From: a virus
Length of the DNA: 21,401 nucleotides
Strand: one strand, 5' to 3'
Virus record (IMG/VR): IMGVR_UViG_3300043137_000180
Location: 1-21,401 of that record
Position numbers and translations under genes: made by a program. The notes beneath the pieces are model-generated. The model was not told the DNA's origin, did not search any database, and saw nothing but the letters and a program-made list of their open reading frames with translations. This document shows positions 1 through 7,186 of the stretch, piece by piece. Positions within the stretch are counted from its first letter, which is position 1; each line of letters begins with the position of its first letter.

Positions 1-1
1 C

Positions 2-2029
2 CCCGCGCCAACAGGTCTGATAGTAACGACGGACAAGACGAACACCATCCTCATGTGGGACGCGTCTCTATTCGACCAATACTCACAGACTGAGATATGG
101 CGTTCGGTGTTCAACAACCTGAGCACCGCTGAGCTTGTCGGCTCGACCAAGGGCAACACATACACAGACGGTTTGCCTGAAGCTGGGACTGGGTACTACT
201 ACTGGATTCGTGACCTCGCGTACAACTTTCTCGCGGGGCCTTTCAATGATGTAAACGGTGCAGGTACAAACCTTGGTCCAAGTTCGGTCGCGGTAACTTC
301 TGTTTTTGTTGACGCGGATGTTGACATTTACTGGCCCACTCCCGTAAGTAACCTCTCTGTAGCGTTGTACCGCATTGAAGTGTTCATTGGGACATGGCAG
401 CTGTTGGACATCGTATCGGGCAACGCGTACCGGTTCAAAGCAACATGGCTCGGCGAACGCCAGTTCCGCATTATTGCCATTGACATCAATGACAACGAGG
501 GCCCAGCGTCACCGTTCTCTGTCACTGTGGTGGGGCATACTGCTCCAGCTGCCACAAATACCTTCGACGGCGAAAACATTGTGCTGACGTGGAACGCAAG
601 CACTGGATCGCTGCCTGTTGACTACTATGAGGTGTACGACACTTCGGTCTCCACGGCCAACTTGCTGTCCCGCCAGTATTCGACGGTGTACCGCAACAAG
701 GTTCTGTGGCTCAACAAGACTTACGTAATTCGTGCGGTGGACACTGCGGGCAATGCTGGTACCGCACGGTCTGTTCCTGTAACTGTGGCCACGGGCACTA
801 TAGACACACTTGTGCCGGAGACAATCGACAACAACGTGTTGTTGCGCTGGACGGCTACTGCGGGTTCTTTGCCCATCCTCACGTACTCTCTGCGACGTGG
901 CGCTACATGGCTTACCTCTACTGACATCGGTAACAAGTCGGGCGGGTTTACCACGGTGTTTGAGGCCCCTCAGACCATCACGAACTTTACATACTGGCTC
1001 GCAGCCATAGACACGGCGGGCAACTACGGCACGCCTATTAGTACCACAACGACTGTGTCGCAGCCGCCAGACTACGTGTTGGCTACCAACTTCCAGTCTA
1101 CATTCTCGGGCACCAAAAACAATGCGGCTGCGGACCCCGCAGGTGGTTTGGTTCTCCCGGTCAACCTGACCGAGACATGGGCAACGCACTTCTCCGCTCG
1201 TTCGTGGGCCACGCCTGACGCCCAAGTGGCGGCTGGCTATCCTGTGTTCGCTCAGCCCGGCGTTACCACTGGGTACTACGAAGAAGTCTTTGACTACGGC
1301 GCTACGCTGGCGGCCATGAAGGTGACGATCTCGTACTTGTTGACAGCCATCGCAGGTACGCTGAATTCTGCCGTGACAATTACCACAGCACAAAACTACA
1401 ACCCAACAACTGACGTAATGTCTGGCAACGTACAGACATTTTCTGGCGCACAAGCGTACTCGACCAACTTTCGGTACGTGAAGTTCCGCATCACCGTCAC
1501 GGCAACGGATGACAAAGGCATCGGACTGCTGACAAACCTAGCTGTTAAGCTCGACACGAAGTTGAAGACGCAGACAGGAACGATTACTGCCGTTTCTGAC
1601 CAGACATCAGGAACATATTCTCAGGCAGGCACCGTAATTACAATAACGTCCACTTCACATGGGCGTATAACTGGTCAAGAAGTGCGGTTGGATTTCAGCA
1701 CTGGCGGTGCTGTGAGCGGGGCCTACGTTGTTACATCGTACACAGCTAATACGTTTACTGTGACAGCGTCCAGCGCCACTACAAGCGGGAACGTAACCGT
1801 GAACAACGCGGGCACCATTGTGTACTTCACAGAAGACCGCACCAGCACTGGCACCAAGGTTTTTATTGACGTAGAATCCATTACGGTAGCTGCCAACAGC
1901 ACAACCCCGCTGTTTCCTGTGTACGACTTTACTGACACGTACAACCCACTTAGCTTCAAAGTGCTGCTTTTCAACTCATCGGGGACGCGCGTGTCAGGCG
2001 CTGTGAGTTACCAAGTTCGAGGATATTGA
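2..2029 (+). CDS. Phage tail protein with fibronectin type III repeats (5' end outside window)
   Basis: The frame is open from base 2 (reading PAPTGLIVTT) into the first ATG at 53, so the gene begins upstream and ATG 53 is not its start. Four FN3-like beta-sandwich units follow in series, at roughly nt 2-270, 280-540, 541-790 and 790-1060. The last two carry the hallmark AVDTAGNAG / AIDTAGNYG strand. After them comes a beta-rich C-terminal region typical of phage tail proteins, interrupted at about nt 1570-1800 by a module starting around TSTSHGRITGQEV. The protein ends in YQVRGY. FN3 arrays are common in gpJ-like host-specificity or central tail proteins, so a role at the tail tip or in receptor contact is likely but inferred. 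The tail-fiber cassette starts one base after its TGA. The central-fiber or J-like identity cannot be settled without the missing N-terminus. Confidence 0.75.
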   Translation, partial: PAPTGLIVTTDKTNTILMWDASLFDQYSQTEIWRSVFNNLSTAELVGSTKGNTYTDGLPEAGTGYYYWIRDLAYNFLAGPFNDVNGAGTNLGPSSVAVTSVFVDADVDIYWPTPVSNLSVALYRIEVFIGTWQLLDIVSGNAYRFKATWLGERQFRIIAIDINDNEGPASPFSVTVVGHTAPAATNTFDGENIVLTWNASTGSLPVDYYEVYDTSVSTANLLSRQYSTVYRNKVLWLNKTYVIRAVDTAGNAGTARSVPVTVATGTIDTLVPETIDNNVLLRWTATAGSLPILTYSLRRGATWLTSTDIGNKSGGFTTVFEAPQTITNFTYWLAAIDTAGNYGTPISTTTTVSQPPDYVLATNFQSTFSGTKNNAAADPAGGLVLPVNLTETWATHFSARSWATPDAQVAAGYPVFAQPGVTTGYYEEVFDYGATLAAMKVTISYLLTAIAGTLNSAVTITTAQNYNPTTDVMSGNVQTFSGAQAYSTNFRYVKFRITVTATDDKGIGLLTNLAVKLDTKLKTQTGTITAVSDQTSGTYSQAGTVITITSTSHGRITGQEVRLDFSTGGAVSGAYVVTSYTANTFTVTASSATTSGNVTVNNAGTIVYFTEDRTSTGTKVFIDVESITVAANSTTPLFPVYDFTDTYNPLSFKVLLFNSSGTRVSGAVSYQVRGY

Positions 2030-2030
2030 C

Positions 2031-2864
2031 ATGGCTGACCACAACAAACCGCTCTCGTCGAGTACGTATGCCAACTTTGTATCGGAGTTGGACGCTCGCC
2101 TTGACGACCTTACAGTTGGGCTTGACCCTGCGGTCGTAACGCCCACCAACTTGGCCACCAATGCCATTCGCTGGAACAGCGCGTCGGCTAAGTGGCAAAA
2201 ATGGAGCGGTACTACATGGGGCGATCTGTCTGCGCTCTACGGCATCAACATCTCCGGCAACGCGAACTCGGTTAACAACGGTGTATATACAAACGTCTCC
2301 TACGCTAATCCTGTATGGATTACGTCCATCGCGGGTTCCAAAGTTGACGGAGACATCACCGGCAAAGCTGCTACGGCTGCAAAACTTGTACCCGGCGCGA
2401 ACATTAACGGTCAGCCATTTGACGGCAGTGCTGCGATCAACGTAAACGTCAACAACTCCCTCACGTTTAATAACTCTGGCTCTGGCGCGGCAAGTGGTAC
2501 TACGTTTAACGGCAGCTCGGCCCGCACGATCTCATACAACACGGTCGGGGCTCCATCGACTTCTGGCACAGGCGCTACCGGTACTGGTTGGGATATTTCA
2601 ATCAACGGTAATGCTGGTTCAGCGTCCGTCCCTGCTGGTGGCGGGTCGTTTATTACGACGCTTAATATTGCTAGCCAATCGGTGACGAGCGCGACTAACG
2701 CCACGAACTCCACGAACGCTAGCAAACTTCTCACTACGAACTTTACAGTCGAAGAGTCCGGTGGTAAGTTGCTGTTTAAATACGGTTCGACTGTAATCGC
2801 GTCAATGACATCAGCAGGCCTATTTACAGCGCTCAACAACGTCAAAGCTGGCGGCACACCGTAA
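2031..2864 (+). CDS. Tail fiber protein (277 aa)
   Basis: The ATG at 2031 lies one base after the upstream TGA and follows a GAGG ribosome site at good spacing. The protein is rich in Asn, Ser, Thr, Gly and Ala and has the low-complexity beta-repeat look of phage fiber shafts. The N-terminal part (MADHNKPLSSSTYANF, then a Trp-rich stretch near residues 46-66) may be the virion-attachment region. The middle contains the recurrent fiber motif AAKLVPGANINGQPFDGSAA (about residues 115-135), common in tail fibers of phages of Gram-negative bacteria. The C-terminus (TVIASMTSAGLFTALNNVK) is also a frequent fiber ending. The gene directly downstream encodes a separate gp53-like tip domain. It probably forms a trimeric fiber that contacts the host surface. 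Fiber identity is secure by composition and context; receptor and fold are not. Confidence 0.8.
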   Translation: MADHNKPLSSSTYANFVSELDARLDDLTVGLDPAVVTPTNLATNAIRWNSASAKWQKWSGTTWGDLSALYGINISGNANSVNNGVYTNVSYANPVWITSIAGSKVDGDITGKAATAAKLVPGANINGQPFDGSAAINVNVNNSLTFNNSGSGAASGTTFNGSSARTISYNTVGAPSTSGTGATGTGWDISINGNAGSASVPAGGGSFITTLNIASQSVTSATNATNSTNASKLLTTNFTVEESGGKLLFKYGSTVIASMTSAGLFTALNNVKAGGTP

Positions 2865-2874
2865 GGGGGAACAC

Positions 2875-3222
2875 ATGGCAGCAACACTTACAACCAACGG
2901 CGTAGAATTTAGCGATGGGACATCACAAACCACCGCAGGTACATGGAGCCAATCGTTGGCTGGATACCGTAAACTTCCAGACGGCACTCTTTTGCAGTGG
3001 GGCTACGGTACCTATGTCACTAACACTGTCTTTAAGGCTGAAACATTTCCGATCGCGTTTCCTAACCAGTGCCGGGTGGTGAACATAGTTTTAGAGTACT
3101 CAAACCCAGCATACGCGACGATACTTAACCCATCGTCTTTGCCGTCCACTACTGGTTTTGAGCACTTCACGTTTAGTAACCCGTCGGGTATTCCGTTCCG
3201 TTGGTTCGCTATTGGGTACTAA
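2875..3222 (+). CDS. Stand-alone gp53-like tail fiber tip domain (115 aa)
   Basis: The start ATG at 2875 is preceded by a GGGGGAA ribosome site, ten bases after the stop of the fiber gene. The first 22 residues (LTTNGVEFSDGTSQTTAG) match the connector usually found inside fiber shafts. The rest fits the gp53-like C-terminal fiber domain: GYRKLPDGTLLQWGYG (about residues 30-45), then FPIAFPNQC and a final FRWFAIGY strand. In many phages this domain is the C-terminus of a long fiber; here it is its own small protein in a different frame from the fiber gene. It is probably a receptor-binding tip or trimerisation cap acting with the upstream fiber and the downstream Tfa-like chaperone. The domain assignment is from memory of the consensus, not from a search. 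Confidence 0.75.
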   Translation: MAATLTTNGVEFSDGTSQTTAGTWSQSLAGYRKLPDGTLLQWGYGTYVTNTVFKAETFPIAFPNQCRVVNIVLEYSNPAYATILNPSSLPSTTGFEHFTFSNPSGIPFRWFAIGY

Positions 3223-3231
3223 GGAGTAGGC

Positions 3232-3561
3232 ATGTTTTTCTCTAAATCAAATCTTAGTTTTTATACTCCCGAAGTTCACGGCAACAGCATGCCACTGGAC
3301 GCTGTTGAAATACCCGACGCTCTGTACTTTGAAATTCTTCATGGTCATGCGACTATGGGAAAAGAAATTGCGGCGGACGAGAATGGTTTCCCAGTACTTA
3401 CTGAACCGAAACCACTGCCGCTACCGCTTGCAATGGCGCGTCGCGCTTCTTACCCACCGATTGAAGATTACCTCGACGCCGTGGTCAAAGGCGACCAAGC
3501 GCAGATCGACGCTTACGTCGCAGCATGCTTGGCTGTGAAAGCTAAGTACCCTAAGTCCTAA
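3232..3561 (+). CDS. Tail fiber assembly protein (Tfa-like chaperone)
   Basis: A strong site (TAAGGAG) precedes the ATG at 3232, overlapping the stop of the upstream gene. The N-terminus MFFSKSNLSFYTPEVHG followed by NSMPLDAVEIPD is characteristic of the Tfa family: an aromatic-rich start, then HG, then a PxDAVEI segment. Next comes a Gly/Asn turn (ADENGFPVL), and the C-terminal RRASYPPIEDYLDAVVKGD is shared by many phage tail-assembly proteins. Tfa proteins help fold and trimerise tail fibers and sometimes remain on the tip. The position directly after a fiber and a gp53-like tip fits that job. At 109 aa it is shorter than the Mu/lambda-type proteins of about 175-195 aa, so it is a compact version. 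Confidence 0.8.
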   Translation: MFFSKSNLSFYTPEVHGNSMPLDAVEIPDALYFEILHGHATMGKEIAADENGFPVLTEPKPLPLPLAMARRASYPPIEDYLDAVVKGDQAQIDAYVAACLAVKAKYPKS

Positions 3562-3562
3562 C

Positions 3563-3949
3563 ATGCCCTACGCTTTCCTGAACCCTGATGGCACCATCCG
3601 AGACGTGGTGCGCAAGCTCGCGCCTTACATGAAGGTGGGGGACGGTGAGCGCATCGTGGGGTACAACCCACCTGACATTGACACCAGTCTGTTCTCCGCC
3701 GTCCCAGTGTCCCCAGTGCCAGACGCGCAGGAGGAAGTTACCTTCGACGTGCAGCCGTTGCCTGACGATACCGTATGGCCTTCGGTACGTGCACAGCGCG
3801 ACACGCTCCTCACTCAGTCTGATTGGACACAGATGCCTGACGTAGCGATGCCAACCAAAGAAGCATGGGCGCAGTATCGTCAAGCCCTGCGCGACATCAC
3901 ACAACAGCAAGACCCGCATAACATCGTCTGGCCAACACCACCACAATAA
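3563..3949 (+). CDS. Phage tail assembly chaperone-like protein (128 aa)
   Basis: The ATG at 3563 is one base after the preceding stop, with no good ribosome site, so translation is probably coupled. Residues 73-126 match the phage tail assembly chaperone-like domain seen at the end of many tail genes: WPSVRAQRDTLLTQSDWTQM, then an AWAQYRQALRD helix, and finally the WPTPP tail. The N-terminal part (YAFLNPDGTIRDVV, VGDGERIVGYNPPDIDTSL) is the small beta module that often precedes this domain. It likely assists fiber or tail assembly with the Tfa-like protein. The name reflects family annotation and gene order; a chaperone activity is not shown by the sequence itself. Confidence 0.7.
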   Translation: MPYAFLNPDGTIRDVVRKLAPYMKVGDGERIVGYNPPDIDTSLFSAVPVSPVPDAQEEVTFDVQPLPDDTVWPSVRAQRDTLLTQSDWTQMPDVAMPTKEAWAQYRQALRDITQQQDPHNIVWPTPPQ

Positions 3950-3964
3950 GCCATAATATGCGCT

Positions 3965-4432
3965 ATGCTCAATAACGATTCTCCCACGACAGAACCGGAT
4001 CGCTTGCAATGGTTTGCTGGCGATAAAGACGCGCTTGATCTGTACGAGCGCCTTGTCTACGCCATTCACGCGTGGGATGATTTAGTTGACCAAGATAAGC
4101 CTGTGAACGTCAACGACATGGTCGCGAACCTGTTCTTGTACATCCCACAAAACCCAGTTTTCCGCCGCTACGAAGGTGAGCTTCGCGCTCTTTTTATGAC
4201 AGGTATGGTTGGTTACATGGCTGCGAACGCAATGGAAAAATCGGGCAACGAGCACAAGCTGGAACTCGCCCACTACCTGCGTTACACCATCATTAACATG
4301 GGTGTGTTTCTCATCACAGTATTCAACGGACCCGCTCGGGCAGCAGTTATTTTGGAAGAAGCTGCGATGACGATGATCCCCGAACGGTTGGCCGATTATG
4401 TAAAGGAGCACTCCGATGCTGATACGCACTAA
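3965..4432 (+). CDS. Conserved phage protein of unknown function, all-helical, with DDxxD-type motif (155 aa)
   Basis: I recognise this as a protein type recurring in phage genomes but know of no function. It starts at ATG 3965 after a 15-base gap with a weak ribosome site. It looks all-helical. The striking part is AIHAWDDLVDQDKP (residues 33-46), an acidic DDxxD-type cluster (D38, D39, D42, D44) at the end of a helix. Further on are NEHKLELAHYLRY (95-107) and a hydrophobic helix TIINMGVFLITVF (108-120) that could touch membrane but is short. The C-terminus overlaps the next gene by 17 bases. Its position between tail-fiber assembly and internal-protein genes suggests a virion or assembly role. 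The DDxxD arrangement resembles metal-binding helices of isoprenoid-synthase-fold enzymes, but that is a resemblance only. Confidence 0.6.
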   Translation: MLNNDSPTTEPDRLQWFAGDKDALDLYERLVYAIHAWDDLVDQDKPVNVNDMVANLFLYIPQNPVFRRYEGELRALFMTGMVGYMAANAMEKSGNEHKLELAHYLRYTIINMGVFLITVFNGPARAAVILEEAAMTMIPERLADYVKEHSDADTH

Positions 4433-5486
4433 ATTTGATGGTTATAAGCCTTGCGGCCACCGCGTCCTTCCGTTTGATATTGGTGGTGACTCCCCCGCAC
4501 CTCCAGACTACTCTGCGATGGCGAAAGCTACAGAGCGGGGCATAGACGTAGCTGAGAAACTTAGCACGCGACAGATGGACTTCGCCCAGAAGCAGTACGA
4601 GGAGCAAAAGCCATATCTGCAAAATGTTGCGGATACTCTCGTTGCAGCGCAAAAACAGCAGACCGAGCAAGGCAAAGAATACTACGACTACAACGTCAAT
4701 ACGTTCCGTCCGCTCGAAAAAGGGCTAGTCGCTGACGCTGAGAGGTTCAACACTGAGTCGTACCGCGAGCAGCTGGCCCAGAAAGCCGCAGCCGACGTGC
4801 AGCAGGCGTTCCAAGGTGCGCAAGGTGTTTCCATGCGCGAAGCCACCCGCCGTGGTATCAATCCAAACTCTGGCGCGTTCGGTGCCGCTTCAAACGCCAA
4901 TGCTCTGAAACTAGCAGCCGCTACCGCTGGGGCGCAGACTGGCGCACGCTCGCAAGCTGAACAAACAGGCTGGGCTCGCCGCCTTGACGCTGCTGGCCTC
5001 GGTCGTAACTTGGCTGGTGCATCGACCGCCGCCTACTCTGGCGCTACAAGCGCGGGAACAGCAGGTGCCAATACATCCATGGCCGCAGGCAACCAATACA
5101 GCAGCGCGTTCGGCCAAGGCGCTGGTTACGCAATGAGTGGTGCGCAGATGGGCATCCAAGGTGCTGGCAACATCCTCAGCGCTCAGGGTAGCGCTTACAA
5201 CACTGGCATCAACGCACGTGGCGAGATGATGGGTGCTTTGTTGGGTGCTGGTGCAACTGCATACTCTGACCGTCGCCTCAAGGAAGACATCAAGCTCATT
5301 GGTGTTGACGAGCGCACTGGCTTGAACCTATATGAGTTCACATACAAAAACGGTTCAGGCGACAAGTACGTTGGCGTAATGGCCGACGAAGCCAAGGCCA
5401 AATACCCAGAAGCTGTATTCACAATGCCTGACGGCTTTGATGCAGTCAACTACGAAGTGCTCGGTATCGAGTTCAAGAAAGCATAA
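4416..5486 (+). CDS. Probable internal virion protein with C-terminal Peptidase_S74-type domain (356 aa)
   Basis: The ATG at 4416 follows an AAAGGAG site at seven-base spacing and overlaps the previous gene by 17 bases. Residues about 30-110 form a charged, Gln/Glu/Lys-rich helical region. Residues about 120-280 are rich in Ala, Gly, Ser and Asn with no clear fold. The last 73 residues (284-356) begin with SDRRLKEDI and continue through YEFTYK and YVGVMADEAKAKYPEAV. This is the Peptidase_S74 / intramolecular-chaperone signature, in which classical members self-cleave just before the Ser of the SD pair. Such domains usually sit on tail spikes and fibers. Here the carrier is an Ala/Gln-rich helical protein followed by two large ejection-type genes, so an internal or DNA-injection protein is more likely than a fiber. 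Whether it cleaves itself is unknown. Confidence 0.65.
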   Translation: MLIRTKFDGYKPCGHRVLPFDIGGDSPAPPDYSAMAKATERGIDVAEKLSTRQMDFAQKQYEEQKPYLQNVADTLVAAQKQQTEQGKEYYDYNVNTFRPLEKGLVADAERFNTESYREQLAQKAAADVQQAFQGAQGVSMREATRRGINPNSGAFGAASNANALKLAAATAGAQTGARSQAEQTGWARRLDAAGLGRNLAGASTAAYSGATSAGTAGANTSMAAGNQYSSAFGQGAGYAMSGAQMGIQGAGNILSAQGSAYNTGINARGEMMGALLGAGATAYSDRRLKEDIKLIGVDERTGLNLYEFTYKNGSGDKYVGVMADEAKAKYPEAVFTMPDGFDAVNYEVLGIEFKKA

Positions 5487-5496
5487 GGAGTACGCT

Positions 5497-7170
5497 ATGG
5501 GATGGGCATCAGGTTTACAAGCCGGTATACAGCTCGGCAATGCTTTTAAGCAAGGGCAAGAACGCCGCCGCATGGAAGAAATCCAGCAGGCTACCCCCGA
5601 AGCATCACAGGGCTATACAGCTGAGCAAGGCGCTCAGCTGGAAGCTATGGCTAAAGCCATCAACCCAGAGACAGGTCGTCCGTACTACCAAGTCAGCGCT
5701 GGCGAAGGTGGCAACTACACGGTTACGCCGGACTTCACAGAGTCTCAGCGCCCTGTGGGGCTCACTGGCACTCCCACTGAGAACGCGCCTATTGCCTATG
5801 ACCAGCAGCGTGTGACCAACTTCCTTGGTAAACGCTATGAAGGCGAGCTAGCCCCTGAACGTGTTGAAGGCTTGCGTACTCGTGCTATGGCCGAAGCAAC
5901 GGCGGACCCACGCCTGCGCCAGCAAATGCTCATGGAAGCTACTCGTGCTGAACGTGAAGCACAAGAAGCGCCTTTGCGCCTGCAAAGTCTGCAACAGGGT
6001 GTCACACTCGGAGGCGTGCAGCTCACTGCTGCGCAACGCGCCGAAAAAACGGCAGCCGCGAATGAGCAAGCTGACGTAGCCTTAGCAGAAATGCGGGCCA
6101 AGGGCACCCCAATCAATTCCCAGTCTCTCGCTGAGTTGGCGAAAAGCACCGGAGCTGATTACAACAACCTGTTGAAAAATGAGTTGAACCAACTGGGGTT
6201 TAACGAAAAGACCGCAGCTGTAGAGATGAAGAACTTGTCTAAAGAGTGGAGCCGAGCTGCACTTGGCGGTACTGCTTCAATCAACAAATTCTTGACCGAC
6301 AAGTTTGACCCTGACAAAAACGACAACGTCACGCCAGAGCTGGTGCAGACCAAGAATGGTTACGTCGTCATGTATGGTGACAAAGTCCTCAGCAACTACG
6401 GCACGCACAAAGACCTGAACACGGTTATCGCACAAGTTCACGGGATGATTAACGACGACCCCCTCGGTACGTTGAAATCTCTTGCGGCAATCAAAGCTAG
6501 CGATGCCAGCGCGAACTACCATAACGCAGCTACTGGTCTTACCGGCCTAAAGGCTGATGCGTTTAAAAACGAGCAGGCTGGTCGTACTGAAGCATCCAAG
6601 ATTGCGGCTGATTTTGACGCTTTACCTCTTGACAAGCAGAACGGCCCTGAAGGTCTTGCGCTCAAGAATAAGTTCAACATGGCTAACGCCAAAGCAGGCG
6701 GACAGATTTCTCTCGGCGTGCAAGCGCGACCCGGCCAACTTATGTCGGACGTTGAAAAAGCCAACCTCGCTGAGTACTACAAGTGGGAAAACGATGACCG
6801 CAACGCGCGTCTGCCGCAGGCTGAAAAGGACAAAAAGGCCACGCGCATGGGCGTGTATCAGTTTGCCAATCCAACAGCAAATACCGTGCAATCTGGTCTA
6901 GGTAGTAACCCGTATGGTGGTAGCGGAGTAGCTTCTCCATCAGCGAAAAACCAGACTGCCAACACGCGACAAACTCCTACGATCCCTGCACTTTCGTCAG
7001 AGAATACACGCATACTTGGCCCTGCTGGTAACGCTGGGTTTAACGTAGAATTGCTGGACGGCACCACGCGTACCATGTCCCCCAGCGATTTAGAGGCTAT
7101 GGGCTATAAATTTCCCAACGGAACTGGTCTCCAGCGTCCTTGGTACGCGGACTTAATGCCACGCCGATAA
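5497..7170 (+). CDS. Probable internal virion / ejection protein (557 aa)
   Basis: The ATG at 5497 is chosen because it follows a clear AAGGAG site that overlaps the upstream stop; an in-frame upstream TTG would lie inside the preceding gene. The N-terminus (MGWASGLQAGIQLGNAFKQG) is a glycine-dotted helix typical of phage internal proteins. It is followed by long Ala/Glu/Gln/Lys-rich helices, notably residues 100-200 with many Arg/Glu pairs. The C-terminal 100 residues are Pro/Ser/Asn/Gly-rich and end in a small DGTTRTMSPSDLEAMGY segment. There is no signal peptide, clear transmembrane helix or enzyme motif. Size, composition and position directly before the 1973-aa protein fit the podovirus pattern of consecutive internal (ejection) proteins. 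The precise function is unknown. Confidence 0.6.
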   Translation: MGWASGLQAGIQLGNAFKQGQERRRMEEIQQATPEASQGYTAEQGAQLEAMAKAINPETGRPYYQVSAGEGGNYTVTPDFTESQRPVGLTGTPTENAPIAYDQQRVTNFLGKRYEGELAPERVEGLRTRAMAEATADPRLRQQMLMEATRAEREAQEAPLRLQSLQQGVTLGGVQLTAAQRAEKTAAANEQADVALAEMRAKGTPINSQSLAELAKSTGADYNNLLKNELNQLGFNEKTAAVEMKNLSKEWSRAALGGTASINKFLTDKFDPDKNDNVTPELVQTKNGYVVMYGDKVLSNYGTHKDLNTVIAQVHGMINDDPLGTLKSLAAIKASDASANYHNAATGLTGLKADAFKNEQAGRTEASKIAADFDALPLDKQNGPEGLALKNKFNMANAKAGGQISLGVQARPGQLMSDVEKANLAEYYKWENDDRNARLPQAEKDKKATRMGVYQFANPTANTVQSGLGSNPYGGSGVASPSAKNQTANTRQTPTIPALSSENTRILGPAGNAGFNVELLDGTTRTMSPSDLEAMGYKFPNGTGLQRPWYADLMPRR

Positions 7171-7186
7171 ACAATTTGGAGCTGCG

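Noticed and set aside
509-1453. A 314-aa open frame antisense to the FN3 tail protein
   Set aside because: It lies wholly opposite a gene with clear FN3 motifs, is rich in Arg, Cys and His without domain signals, and is a by-product of codon bias in the true gene.
3950-3964. A CATAATAT stretch resembling a -10 promoter element before the DDxxD protein
   Set aside because: No acceptable -35 element at the right distance; the AT-rich spacer alone is too weak a signal.
5437-5496. Upstream TTG start for the 557-aa internal protein
   Set aside because: It lies inside the previous gene without a ribosome site, while ATG 5497 has a clear AAGGAG.
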